Source of the DNA: Aestuariivirga sp.
Lineage (GTDB): Bacteria > Pseudomonadota > Alphaproteobacteria > Rhizobiales > Aestuariivirgaceae
NCBI GenBank assembly: GCA_030680855.1
Contig: JAUXUN010000077.1
Span: 1 to 51,345 of the forward strand
Reading direction: 5' to 3'
DNA: 51,345 nucleotides
Shown: piece after piece, positions 25,488 to 33,764 of the stretch
How the letters are laid out: the number at the start of each line of letters is the position of its first letter
Position numbering within the stretch: the first letter of the stretch is position 1
Notes under the pieces: model-generated
Told to the model about the DNA's origin: nothing
Database searches by the model: none
The model's input: the letters and a program-made list of their open reading frames with translations, nothing else
Position numbers and translations under genes: made by a program

Positions 25488-26297
25488 TCAGCCCTCGGTC
25501 GGCAGCACGAAGCCGAAGGTCTTCATAATTTCGCGTACCCTTGGCGTTTTCAGGAAGGCATAGAACTCTTCGGCGACGGGTCCAGCGTTCTTTAAGAGCG
25601 CCATTCTTTGCAGCAACGGCTCGTGCCAATCATGCGGGATCAGCGCGAATTCGCCTTGGGAGCGAACCTCCGGTGCCAGCGCCAGCGAATAGGCGATGAT
25701 GCCGCCCTCAGCGTTGCCCGAAAGCGCGAACTGCGCCGCTTGGCTTACGTTTTCGCCGAGCACGAGATAGGGCTGCACCTTCTCCCAGAGACCACGATGC
25801 TTGAGCGCCTCTTCGGCGCGCAGGCCGTAAGGCGCGTGCTTGGGATTAGCGATGGCAAAGCGGGTGATTTTGCCGGCCTCGAGTGTGGCCGCCAGATCGT
25901 CCATGGTCTCGTCGGCTTTCAGCGCCGAGCCATGCGGCACCATCAGCACGATGCGGCCTTCGGCGTAGAGATCGCCCTCGTCCTTGGTGAAGCCTTGGCT
26001 GTGAAGATCGGCAATGAACTTCTGATCGGCGGCCATGAATAGCTGGAAAGGCGCGCCTTCGCGGATTTGTGTGGCGAAGTTTCCCGTGGAGCCGAAAGAG
26101 AGCTTCACTTCCTTGCCCGTCTCGGCTTTGAACGCCGCGGCGAGCTCGGTCACCGCGAACTTGAGGTCGGCGGCGGCAGCAATGACGGGCATGTCAGCGT
26201 CCTGTGCCGCGACATGGGCCGCTGAGAAAGGTAAAGCAAGTGTGGCCGTCAGCCCGAGTGCTAGAAAAATACGGCGTGTCCAAAATCCAGAGTGCAA
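25488..26297 (-). CDS. modA: Molybdate-binding periplasmic protein
   Basis: I place the start at TTG 26297 because GAGGGAG lies six bases upstream. This gives a 269-residue protein with a standard Sec signal (TRRIFLALGLTATLALPFSAA, here shown by its hydrophobic core) cleaved near VAAQDA. The mature part shows AADLKFAVTELAAAFK and the oxyanion-binding segment SFGSTGNFATQI. No ATG is available in this region. An upstream TTG at 26351 would put the palindrome at 26321-26330 inside the coding region. Function: high-affinity molybdate capture for ModBC. Confidence 0.92.
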   Translation of the reverse strand: MHSGFWTRRIFLALGLTATLALPFSAAHVAAQDADMPVIAAAADLKFAVTELAAAFKAETGKEVKLSFGSTGNFATQIREGAPFQLFMAADQKFIADLHSQGFTKDEGDLYAEGRIVLMVPHGSALKADETMDDLAATLEAGKITRFAIANPKHAPYGLRAEEALKHRGLWEKVQPYLVLGENVSQAAQFALSGNAEGGIIAYSLALAPEVRSQGEFALIPHDWHEPLLQRMALLKNAGPVAEEFYAFLKTPRVREIMKTFGFVLPTEG

Positions 26298-26320
26298 GCC
26301 TGTCTCCCTCGATGTTTCCT

Positions 26321-26330
26321 TATAGCTATA
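26321..26330. promoter_or_regulatory. Palindrome TATAGCTATA upstream of modA, possible Mo-box
   Basis: A perfect 10-base palindrome lies 24 bases before the proposed modA start, flanked by CG to read CGATATAGCTATAAGG on the minus strand. It partly resembles the CGnTATATA half-sites bound by ModE. It sits between the ModE-like gene and modA, where a molybdate-responsive operator is expected. Confidence 0.4.
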
Positions 26331-26372
26331 TCGACTCACTGCGCAACGCAAGGGGCGGATATCCTTTCGTTG

Positions 26373-26747
26373 CTAGTCTTGCGGAGGGGCTTCGATGATC
26401 ATGTCATCGAAGGCGGCGAGTTCGTCTGTCACGGCGGCGAAGGCCTTGGCCTCTATGGCGCGGTAGCGGGTGAGAACTTCGTGCCCAAGCGGGGTCAGAA
26501 TCGCACCGCCATGCGCCGTGCCGCCCTTGCTGGTCTCAATCAGTGGGGTCTTGAAGCACTTGTTCATCGTGTCGATCAGATACCAGGCCTTCTTGTAGCT
26601 CATGCCCATTGAGCGCCCGGCTGCCGAGATTGACCCAGTAGCGGCGATGGCGGCGAGCAAATCAGCCTTTCCGGGACCGACAGCAATAGAGCGGCCTAAC
26701 AGGAGGCGGAACCGGAAGCGGGGATCGGGTTTGGTTTTTGCAGTCAT
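26373..26747 (-). CDS. ModE-like molybdate-responsive DNA-binding protein (HTH domain only)
   Basis: From ATG 26747 the protein has 124 residues. It shows the LysR/ModE winged helix: LLAAIAATGSISAAGRSMGM then SYKKAWYLIDTMN and GGAILTPLGHEVLTRYRAIE. Full-length ModE adds two molybdate-binding Mop domains of about 140 residues, and these are missing. It therefore belongs to the short single-domain class that may sense molybdate differently or act constitutively. The start overlaps the SMR gene stop by four bases. Confidence 0.85.
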   Translation of the reverse strand: MTAKTKPDPRFRFRLLLGRSIAVGPGKADLLAAIAATGSISAAGRSMGMSYKKAWYLIDTMNKCFKTPLIETSKGGTAHGGAILTPLGHEVLTRYRAIEAKAFAAVTDELAAFDDMIIEAPPQD

Positions 26748-27073
26748 TGGTTCGATTCGGCGGAAAGCAACTTCAACCCTACGATACCCGCGAAGATGAG
26801 CACGAAACAAAGAAGACGCAGGAGGCTGCGGCCCTCCCCAAGCGCGATCACGCCAAAGGCGACCGTCCCAATCGCTCCAATGCCGACCCAGACTGCATAA
26901 GCTGTGCCGATCGGGATCGTGCGGGTGGCAAGCGACAGCAGATACATGCTGGCAGTGATAAAGAAAAGGCAAAACAGGCTTGGACCGAGCTTCGTGAAAC
27001 CGCCGGTCTTCGGCATGGCCGCCGCGTAGAAGATTTCTGCCGATCCCGCCAGAAGAAGATAAACCCAACCCAT
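26744..27073 (-). CDS. Small multidrug resistance (SMR) family exporter, SugE/Gdx-like
   Basis: A 109-residue protein with four membrane helices. The essential carboxylate is Glu13 in GSAEIFYAAAMPKT. The signature TAYAVWVGIGAIGTV is present in helix 3. Gdx/SugE members export guanidinium, and EmrE members export quaternary cations. The AEIFYA context leans towards the Gdx branch but does not settle it. It is the first gene of the molybdate unit, overlapping the ModE-like gene by four bases. This pairing is unexpected for molybdenum supply. I saw no convincing guanidine riboswitch in the leader. Confidence 0.85.
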   Translation of the reverse strand: MGWVYLLLAGSAEIFYAAAMPKTGGFTKLGPSLFCLFFITASMYLLSLATRTIPIGTAYAVWVGIGAIGTVAFGVIALGEGRSLLRLLCFVLIFAGIVGLKLLSAESNQ

Positions 27074-27084
27074 TAGACCCCGTG

Positions 27085-27250
27085 ACCTGTCTTAAAATCT
27101 CCGATCAAAACAAGACTTCTTTCTAGTTTTTGTAGGATCGCAGAATAGGGCATTTTGCGATGACCGCAACAACGCGTTCCGGCCCAACCGCCATATCGCT
27201 CCATGACCCGCAGCATCTGATACCAAAGCCCGGACTTGACTAAGACAGGT
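27085..27250. repeat. Long-range inverted repeat upstream of the SMR gene
   Basis: ACCTGTCTTA at 27085-27094 and TAAGACAGGT at 27241-27250 are exact reverse complements spanning the leader of the SMR-modE-mod unit. They could mark the ends of a lost insertion or form a long stem. No ORF inside is recognised. Confidence 0.35.
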
Positions 27251-27480
27251 GTAACTGGAACACCGCTTACCCACCATATAAGAGTGACCCGTGTGCATTC
27301 CAGTTAGTTTCTTATAGGCATATTGATCATGGCTGGTTCCTTATTTTCCTATTTTTCCGCAATTTTGCTGAATGGCTAGATTTGTGTTTGGTAAATGAAC
27401 CAGACTGCCGAGCACCCTTGTCAATCAGCACCGCTGCTCTGTCCACTGAATTGATCATAGGCTCGCAAGGCATCTGGCCC

Positions 27481-27780
27481 TTAGACGGCGGCTGGCCCTC
27501 CGCCCATATAGATCGCCAGGCTCACCGTTTCGGCCACTTCCTGCCGGGTCGCTCCGTGTTGATGGGCCATCTTGGTGTGATAAGCCACGCAACCATCGCA
27601 GTGAACGGCGATGCCGATCGCCAATGCCATAAGCTCCTTGGTTTTCGTATCAATGGCACTTGGCGACGTCGCAGCGATAGACAACGAACTGAAAGCCTTG
27701 ACTGTCTCGGGCGCGCCCTGCTTCAGCAGTCCCACTCCAGCGATAACGTCCTCGGCGATCTTTGCAAAATCCTTGCTCAT
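27481..27780 (-). CDS. AhpD/carboxymuconolactone decarboxylase-family protein
   Basis: I use ATG 27780, preceded by GGAGG, giving 99 residues. This all-helical protein has the redox pair CDGC followed by VAYHTKMA, the CxxCxxxH pattern of alkylhydroperoxidase D-like proteins. It probably detoxifies peroxides or acts as a thiol oxidoreductase. It stands alone here with no obvious partner such as ahpC. Confidence 0.85.
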   Translation of the reverse strand: MSKDFAKIAEDVIAGVGLLKQGAPETVKAFSSLSIAATSPSAIDTKTKELMALAIGIAVHCDGCVAYHTKMAHQHGATRQEVAETVSLAIYMGGGPAAV

Positions 27781-27878
27781 GTTGACCTCCAATGTTTCCC
27801 TACTCGGCGAAGCCGTGGATCAAGTAGTAAAAAAGACTTGCGCCTTGCGTCCGTGCGCGACTACTCCCTTAGCGGCGG

Positions 27879-28696
27879 TCAAATTTCATTCGGATGATAG
27901 ATTGATACTTCACCGTTGCAAACTGCTACTAATTCGCCTTCGCTCATGGGCCGCCACGACTCGTCTGTCAGAGGGACGCTGGCATGCAGTGTCACCGTCT
28001 GATCCGCGCCTTCCACGGTAACCCCATTGGCCATACGTACTTCGGAACGTCGTCCGCAGTGACGATGCAAGTAAACAAGGCCGGGAGACTCGATTTTGGA
28101 CCCGGTTGGCTGTTTGCGCCTGTGCCCGTGACCAACAAGGATTTGACCATCAGAATAGAGAAAATTGGCAGGTCCCAATACACGTAACTCCGCCGCGAAC
28201 GCCAACAGAATTGCCATCCGATCCTCCTGTGACGGAATTTCGCCGGGCCAAATCCAGATCCCCGACAGACGGTCGAGCAGCGCGCAGAACGCAACTTCTG
28301 AATCAGTCTCACCAACGGGGTGAAATCGTTTGAGCCCGAATAGCGGCGAGTCGGTTATACCGGGCAACCAGCCATTGTGGGCGAAGAAATGCATGCGTCC
28401 AGCCAACTCACGAGCAAAGGGCTGCATACTACAATAGACTTTGTCCCCCATGGTTGCCGTTCTGATGTGGGCCATCACAATCTGGCTTCGCAAGTCATGC
28501 TGTTCCAGAAAATTGATCCAGTCGCTTCCAGCTGCCGCTTCAGCTTCCTTGATCAAACGGACATCAAACCTTCATAGTTGCCAACGCCCCAGCCGTCCTT
28601 GTGTGATCTGGTCAGCCCGCCATGGGCGGCAAGCTTCATCAACGATAGATTCAGGGTCGCCATGCGGTCACTCGACATGCCAAGAAGTTCACACAT
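27879..28696 (-). pseudogene. Class II glutamine amidotransferase (YafJ-like), frameshifted
   Basis: The true N-terminus lies at ATG 28696 with MCELLGMSSDRMATLNLS, where Cys2 would be the nucleophile after Met removal. It continues HKDGWGVGNYEG and then breaks. A one-base deletion in GGTTTGATG (28562-28570) shifts the frame. The rest, from VRLIKEAEAAAG through IVMAHIRTATMG, FAHNGWLPG and GETDSEVAFCALLDRL, resumes in the adjacent frame to the normal end. The restored length would be about 272 residues, typical of the family. A recent loss or a sequence error would explain it. Confidence 0.82.
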
Positions 28697-28743
28697 GGCG
28701 CAAGCAGCCCCGCATGAGACACAGTTTTAAAGCGCTCCCCCAC

Positions 28744-28842
28744 CTATGCAATTTTGCCCCGAAGCAAAGCCGCCAATCCGAGTCCTGATACCAGCGTAGC
28801 ACCAAACATCCAGGCAAGCACTGCTCCAAGTTCGGTATTCAT
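28744..28842 (-). CDS. Very small putative membrane protein (32 residues)
   Basis: ATG 28842 opens a 32-residue frame with a single hydrophobic span (VLAWMFGATLVSGLGLAALL) and a basic end (RGKIA). The shape, hydrophobic segment followed by positive charge, fits a small integral membrane protein or a sorting-signal-like tail. No family is recognised and the gene is only supported by its composition. Confidence 0.3.
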   Translation of the reverse strand: MNTELGAVLAWMFGATLVSGLGLAALLRGKIA

Positions 28843-29472
28843 GGACACAACGTTAAGGGAGTTATGATTGTAGCCTGTCCGCGTCCGTCCAAATCTTTTG
28901 TCATTTTGTTGGGAGCAATTCATTGTACTTCACGCAACACACTGTTCCATACTGCACACTTTGTGCACACGACGGTTCCTAAGCTATTTATTTTATTTGA
29001 TTGTCATTCCTATCCATCAAGGGCGCACAGCAAAACCGGTGCGCGGAAAACTTTGTTTTCGCGGTCATCAAGCCTATTTTCCTCAGTTCGCTACGCACAC
29101 TCCTTATCGTCCCTTCGCTCCTCACTTCTCAATTGGAAAAATCCTGAATACGCGGGATCGAAATTTGGCAATAGCAGTTGATGACGATACGTCCGATCAA
29201 CCTCTACAAGCAGAAATCCGCCATGCTACCCGTCACTTCTCAGATGGGCCAAAAGGAGACATACAGGAACATGCACAGTTGTCACGATCTAACCCGTTCC
29301 AATTCTTTTCTTCCGCACCTCCTTCCCAGTTCATTGCTCATATCGTCTGGTTCAGAAAAAGCCGGTCAGATCAGAGCTACAGAAACGATTGCTCCAAGTT
29401 TAGCTAGCTGCGACATAATCGCGAAAATCTGATCGCTAGCATTGCGTGTCCGGGGACTTGGTAACTTCCTAA
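28843..29472. other. Intergenic stretch holding the most complete repeat copy
   Basis: No gene is convincing here. The region is largely occupied by repeat copy 3, with A and B parts in series. A short frame from 29178 shares PINLYKQ-type text with one from 12782, but this follows from the repeat and does not look like a functional protein. Confidence 0.5.
28920..29250 (+). repeat. Dispersed intergenic repeat, copy 3 (A and B parts)
   Basis: The A part covers about 28920-29085 and includes GATTGTCATTCCTATCCATC from 28999 and TTTTCGCGGTCATCAAGCCT from 29056. The B part covers about 29095-29250 and includes the block identical to 12721-12743. This copy connects the A elements of the 22 and 51 kb copies with the B element of the 12.7 kb copy, so the family is a composite of about 330 bases. 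Confidence 0.75.
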
Positions 29473-29925
29473 TTAGATATCGCCAGGCGATCTAAGCAAT
29501 CGAGCCACCAACGACGTTCGCTTAGTGATTTGCAGTTTGTGAAATACTCTCCGCAGGTGCTCACGAACGGTATTGTCGCTAATTCCAAGTTCGCGCGCCA
29601 CGACCTTGTCGCATTTGCCGTCAGCGATGAGGAAAGCAATCTGAAGTTCACGAGCCGTCAGTACTGTCGCTAGATTTTTTGAGTCCAATGGAGCTCCGGA
29701 TTCCAAGCGTTCCAGCAACACATGGCTGACCTTGTCGATGATGATGGAGCCCGCTCGCCGGCATGAGCCCATAAGTGCCGGGACATAGCGCATGGCGCGC
29801 CATTGGCCGCGCGGGATGGCCTCATACTGCCTCCCACCAGCTTCAAATTTTATAACAGGTTTGTGTGCCCGCTCATCCACATGGTCAAAAACATCGCCAA
29901 CTATTCGTATGATGGGCGTAGACAT
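29473..29925 (-). CDS. LuxR-family transcriptional regulator
   Basis: ATG 29925 follows GGAGG by eight bases and gives 150 residues. The C-terminal 60 residues are a LuxR-type helix-turn-helix: LTARELQIAFLIADGKCDKV then VARELGISDNTVREHLRRVF. The first 85 residues resemble no receiver or autoinducer domain that I recognise. It lies 280 bases downstream of the ten-gene protease cluster on the same strand and may regulate it. A dyad (30134-30154) lies between the two. Confidence 0.8.
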   Translation of the reverse strand: MSTPIIRIVGDVFDHVDERAHKPVIKFEAGGRQYEAIPRGQWRAMRYVPALMGSCRRAGSIIIDKVSHVLLERLESGAPLDSKNLATVLTARELQIAFLIADGKCDKVVARELGISDNTVREHLRRVFHKLQITKRTSLVARLLRSPGDI

Positions 29926-30133
29926 TACTCGTGCCTCCGGCCGACCTAGGCCGTCCCAAAGCTGCTCTCGCTTCATTGACCGGCAACCGCAGGCACACAT
30001 ACTGGCGGTGCCGCGTTCACATTCAAGTCGGTCAGCTCCTCGCGCCGCAGCGGATTATTTGATGCTCGTGCCAACTCTATGCCGTGAGGCATCATTTCAA
30101 ACACCCACTATTTGTCAACCACCAGGAAATAAT

Positions 30134-30154
30134 AATTAACCGGTAAGGTTAATT
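30134..30154. promoter_or_regulatory. AATTAACC/GGTTAATT dyad between LuxR gene and protease cluster
   Basis: AATTAACC at 30134-30141 and GGTTAATT at 30147-30154 are perfect inverted repeats around GGTAA. It could be an operator for the LuxR-type protein, which lies downstream, or a weak terminator of the cluster. The stem is AT-rich. Confidence 0.4.
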
Positions 30155-30211
30155 TCCGAATTGAAATGCGCAAGCGATTGAGCTGCGAAGCATCACTGAT
30201 CGCAATGCATT

Positions 30212-31060
30212 TCATCGACCCAACCTCACGAGTGTTGCATCAGTTGCGCCACGCTCGGCATTTTTGAATTGCTGAAGCATCGCTGGCGTCAGGCGAATCC
30301 CGCGATTGAACATGCCGGCCGGCGCCATTGGCACACCAGGGCGGCAGCCCCAAGCGCCCCCGGCGTGGGGCGTTGGCCCTGCCACATGGACAGCGATGAC
30401 AGCCGGATCGCCGCCACGTTGCTGAGCACACCATACCGGACTTCCCGAATGGCCCGGGCATGTATCTACGCTGTAGAAGAGCGACCGCGCCGTGAAACGG
30501 TCCAGGCGCTCTGCATGTTCCCACATGGTGCCCGCAGGTTTATCCCCGGGGTAACCAGCGATATGCAGCAGGCGGGCGGCGCGGATCCTTTCGAGCTGGG
30601 CCTGATTTGGCGCAAGCATTCGGATGCCCCGCACCGGAGGCCGCACGGGGTGGGCAAGAACAATGATCCCGTAATCCGCTTCGCGGTCCATGGCCCGAAT
30701 GAAGCGGGCGGGTGCATACCAGCGCTGGGCCCAATGAACCGCCGGAGGTGGGGCCGCCCCATTGCGTCCAATGCTTATCCTGATGCGCATCGGCGACGCT
30801 CGCCGGCTCATACGCCGCCGTAGGTCGCTATAGAGACAGTGGCCGGCGGTGATCACAACGCGTGGAGAGATGAGAAAGCCGCTGCAGCCGGAGAAACGCC
30901 CATCGCCAAAGTCCCGTTCAACCTGGCAGGCGGCGGAATAGGGATGGCGCGCGGCGTTGAGGACCCGGGTGCGGCCGTCCACTGGCCCTATGATGGCATA
31001 GTCCATGTTGTCGGCGGTGCGATCGAGCCACAGCAGTGGTTGTTCATCCTGTAACATCAT
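30212..31060 (-). CDS. Trypsin/V8-like serine protease, last gene of the cluster
   Basis: A 282-residue chymotrypsin-fold protease. The triad is visible: His74 in VVITAGHCLYSD, Asp129 in READYGIIVLAHPV and Ser205 in CPGHSGSPVW. The presence of TAGHC and GHSGSP suggests the V8/glutamyl endopeptidase-like branch, although specificity cannot be read. No signal peptide is seen, so it is cytoplasmic unless exported by another route. It overlaps the next upstream gene by four bases. In its setting it may mature or cut the acidic protein encoded at the start of the cluster. Confidence 0.85.
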   Translation of the reverse strand: MMLQDEQPLLWLDRTADNMDYAIIGPVDGRTRVLNAARHPYSAACQVERDFGDGRFSGCSGFLISPRVVITAGHCLYSDLRRRMSRRASPMRIRISIGRNGAAPPPAVHWAQRWYAPARFIRAMDREADYGIIVLAHPVRPPVRGIRMLAPNQAQLERIRAARLLHIAGYPGDKPAGTMWEHAERLDRFTARSLFYSVDTCPGHSGSPVWCAQQRGGDPAVIAVHVAGPTPHAGGAWGCRPGVPMAPAGMFNRGIRLTPAMLQQFKNAERGATDATLVRLGR

Positions 31061-31410
31061 GCACCGCCCTCTTCCTTATCAACGGCAATCGAGGCAGGTG
31101 TTGCATCCGACGATTCAGCTTTCGCTTCCACGGGGGCCACATCTTCCATCGCTTGCGACCAAACGCCCTCGATCAGCAAGTCGGCATTTTTTCGGCCATG
31201 CAGGAATTTTGCCACGCTGTCGATGAAGGCCTGCTCCTCATCGGAAAAACCTGTGGGCTTCGTGTCTCGCTGCTCAGGCTCATGTAGCCTGATCACTTTT
31301 AATGCCGACGTCTTACCCAGACCATCGAATTCCGCTTCGACAAGTTCCTGCAATTCGATATCAATACTGTAGCCTGCTTTCCTGCCTGAGGTAGCCTGAA
31401 CCGTGCGCAT
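31057..31410 (-). CDS. Uncharacterised 117-residue protein
   Basis: I recognise no family. The sequence has a regular beta then helix character in the first 80 residues (GYSIDIELQELVEAEFDGLG, GFSDEEQAFIDSVAKFLHG). The end is acidic and Ala-rich. It overlaps the protease gene start by four bases. That coupling suggests a partner or inhibitor of the protease, but nothing in the sequence proves this. Confidence 0.6.
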   Translation of the reverse strand: MRTVQATSGRKAGYSIDIELQELVEAEFDGLGKTSALKVIRLHEPEQRDTKPTGFSDEEQAFIDSVAKFLHGRKNADLLIEGVWSQAMEDVAPVEAKAESSDATPASIAVDKEEGGA

Positions 31411-31425
31411 GGGAGTCTCCCTTTC

Positions 31426-31932
31426 TCATTCAAACGTCCGCGTGTTTCTAATGAACGACCAATCAAAAACATTCTCACGCGATTGAAGCCAGATCTCATA
31501 CATGTGAACCTCGCGGATGCTCATTGCGGCGCGCAGGAGTCCAGCCTGAATGCGGATAGTGTTGTGCTGCTCCAGCGGGACCGCATTTATGCGCGCCTGG
31601 ATACGTGCTTCGCCCCTCGGGCTTTGGGCATGTTCGTGAACCCGCACCATGATCGAATTGCTCACCGTCATGCCGATGGCAACGCCCCCACCGGGAAAGG
31701 AGATGCGGTAGAGGTTGGCCCCCCGCCGGTTAAACCGAGGCTGGCTTGCCCCGGCCAGAAGGTCGGCAAGTCCCACCGAGCCGCTCCACCCCCCCCACTG
31801 GCCAAAAGCACTGCCTGATTGCTGCGCTGGGGTTCCCCCCGAAGCCGCACGCGCGTATTCAAAGCTCCGTGAACCGCTGCGAATACGCCTGATCTCGCGA
31901 TCGACAATCGAATTAAGATGACTGGCGTGCAT
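31426..31932 (-). CDS. Uncharacterised 168-residue protein
   Basis: No family is recognised. After a charged N-terminus comes a Gly/Ser-rich linker (SGSAFGQWGGWSGSVGL), then a likely beta-rich core (NLYRISFPGGGVAIGMTVSN, MVRVHEHAQ). The start overlaps the preceding gene by about 20 bases, so a later start is possible. It is in the middle of the same-strand cluster, which supports that it is a real gene. Confidence 0.55.
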   Translation of the reverse strand: MHASHLNSIVDREIRRIRSGSRSFEYARAASGGTPAQQSGSAFGQWGGWSGSVGLADLLAGASQPRFNRRGANLYRISFPGGGVAIGMTVSNSIMVRVHEHAQSPRGEARIQARINAVPLEQHNTIRIQAGLLRAAMSIREVHMYEIWLQSRENVFDWSFIRNTRTFE

Positions 31933-32959
31933 GAGCGTCGATCCTTGGATTGCGTTTCAACGGCGGGTGCCTGCCACGGAGACGCCAGCGCCTTTCGCGC
32001 ATGGCGAGGGGGAGGTTCTTGCGGCCAGCGGCCGCAGAACGGATAGCAAGGACTTCCGCAACATTTGCCTGGGCGTCGCGCCGCAAAACAAATACCCGTG
32101 CAGGTCCGGTGAGAAGTGTTGCGATGCCGGGGCCATGGCCGGCGACGCTGCTCTCGCCATGGACAACACAGCCTATGGCAAGATGGCCCCGGGCAAACGA
32201 GCGCCCGAAGCGATGGTCGGCATCAGTGATTGCCACGAGGTCGCCAAAGCGCAAAGTCCCAAGTCCATGACGTCGTATTGTCGGCAGATCAAACATCTGG
32301 ATGTCGTAATCGCCGCGGCCTACATCTGACTTGCCCAGACCGGAGCCCATGAGCGCTGAGGGAATGAGATGCGTTACCGGAACCGACAAGCGGGCACCCT
32401 CGGTGCGCAGGCCCCATTGGGCGAGGAGACGCGGAGCCGCATTGAAAACGGCGACCTCGGGATGTTCGGCAAGACGCGTTCCCACACCGCAGGCGTACAC
32501 CTGAATGCGGTCACCAATCGCCATCCGGCGCATCGCATGGAGGGGAAAATCCACTAGGATCGTGTCGATCCCGCCATGCTTGCCAGTGACAGTACCAACC
32601 GCACCGGCCGCTGCGCCCGACACTGCTCGGGCAATGTTGCCAATGCAGGTGAGGAGCTGGAGCGCCTGGTTTGGCCCGTCGCGGTCACCTTTAACGGAAC
32701 GGGTTTCGTTACGGATGGAAACGCCGGGCTCAATATGATCGCCGGCAATGCCGACGCATGGGTCTCCAACACGGTGGGACAATACTATGCCGCCAGTGCC
32801 GGGCAAGATACGCGGCCTGCCATCCTGACCGATGCGATAGGCATTCGTACCGGCGATAGGCGACGCGATGGTTCCGATCACAGTGATCATCACCAGCTCA
32901 CGCTCGTTGATCACGGGTCCCCTTGAGCCGTTGCTAGCGCGCAACTGTCCCTCCATCAT
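31913..32959 (-). CDS. DUF4438 domain protein
   Basis: A 348-residue protein matching my memory of the DUF4438 family. Visible text includes GTIASPIAGTNAYRIGQDG, RILPGTGGIVLSHRVGDP and the GDHIEPGVSI segment. The centre carries DTILVDFPLHAMRRMAIGD, then THLIPSALMGSGLGKSDV. The family has a solved structure from Thermotoga but no assigned reaction to my knowledge. Its tail is Arg-rich. Finding it inside a protease cluster is unusual. The start overlaps the upstream gene by 26 bases, and an internal Met24 is an alternative. Confidence 0.65.
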   Translation of the reverse strand: MMEGQLRASNGSRGPVINERELVMITVIGTIASPIAGTNAYRIGQDGRPRILPGTGGIVLSHRVGDPCVGIAGDHIEPGVSIRNETRSVKGDRDGPNQALQLLTCIGNIARAVSGAAAGAVGTVTGKHGGIDTILVDFPLHAMRRMAIGDRIQVYACGVGTRLAEHPEVAVFNAAPRLLAQWGLRTEGARLSVPVTHLIPSALMGSGLGKSDVGRGDYDIQMFDLPTIRRHGLGTLRFGDLVAITDADHRFGRSFARGHLAIGCVVHGESSVAGHGPGIATLLTGPARVFVLRRDAQANVAEVLAIRSAAAGRKNLPLAMRERRWRLRGRHPPLKRNPRIDAHARQSS

Positions 32960-33752
32960 TCAGGTTGGTCCAAAAGGTTTGTGAGCCTTGCCAGGGAAGG
33001 CATTCAGCGACCGTCAGCCGGTAACGCTCTGGCGCGTACTCTCCGGGAAAATCCGGGTTGTTCACAAGATTAGCCCTAGGGGCCGCCAGCCAAACGCCCG
33101 CAACCTGGGTGTCCATCAGACCTGCGAGCTCAAGCGCTGGAATAGTGCTTGCTGCAAGTGTTGCGCTGAGCATTGACCCTTCAGGCAAGTGCTGCTGCCC
33201 GACACCGGCCGACTCCGCATCTCGACAAAGCGCTGGAGCATTGGCGCCTTTGCCAGCAGAAGTGAGGATAACAGGAATTGCCGGTGCAAGGCTTGCAGCA
33301 AGGGCCAGCGATTGCAGGCCACAGGTGACGAGTGGCGACCAACCCAGATCAAAACTGGGGTTCAGCGTATGAATTAGCGCATCGAAGCACGATACGATGC
33401 CGGGCTTGGACGCGGCGCGGCCAGGGCTTTCCTGCGGATTATCACCGATCCACTGGAAGGCGCCATGCACTACACCGTTGGCATAGGCTGCCTGCCATAT
33501 CTCGAGGCCTTCGCCGATGCGCTCATGATTGCCCACTTCATCATCATGGAGTCCAGCAAAGGGGGGTGGTGTTACATCATCAGCGTTGAAACTGATGAGC
33601 GACATGAACTCCCGGCTGAACCAGACTTCACATACGAGGGACAGCGCCGTGGCCAAAGGAAGGCCCATGGGGCGGAGAAGCAGCCTTGCATCGAGCACGA
33701 CCGGTTGCCGCACGCCGGCGGCGAATGCTGAGAGCGAGCACAGGGCAGCCAT
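32934..33752 (-). CDS. Uncharacterised 272-residue protein
   Basis: No family is recognised. The middle part carries several moderately hydrophobic stretches (GLQSLALAASLAPAIPVIL, SMLSATLAASTIPALELAGL), with CFDALIHTLNPSFDLG just before them. It could be a globular protein with buried helices or a peripheral membrane protein. It is coupled to the DUF4438 gene by overlap and starts 12 bases after the 368-residue gene, so it belongs to the operon. Confidence 0.55.
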   Translation of the reverse strand: MAALCSLSAFAAGVRQPVVLDARLLLRPMGLPLATALSLVCEVWFSREFMSLISFNADDVTPPPFAGLHDDEVGNHERIGEGLEIWQAAYANGVVHGAFQWIGDNPQESPGRAASKPGIVSCFDALIHTLNPSFDLGWSPLVTCGLQSLALAASLAPAIPVILTSAGKGANAPALCRDAESAGVGQQHLPEGSMLSATLAASTIPALELAGLMDTQVAGVWLAAPRANLVNNPDFPGEYAPERYRLTVAECLPWQGSQTFWTNLNDGGTVAR

Positions 33753-33764
33753 GGCATGGCGGCC

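Noticed and set aside
27092-27298. 68-residue minus-strand frame upstream of the SMR gene
   Set aside because: No family resemblance, no good ribosome site and unusual composition.
27074-27300. Guanidine riboswitch upstream of the SMR gene
   Set aside because: I looked for the conserved guanidine-I and -II motifs and did not find them; only an unrelated hairpin (GGTGT/ACACC) is present.
29178-29432. 84-residue frame sharing text with a frame at 12782-13063
   Set aside because: The similarity comes from the nucleotide repeat; the frames diverge outside it and have no domain.
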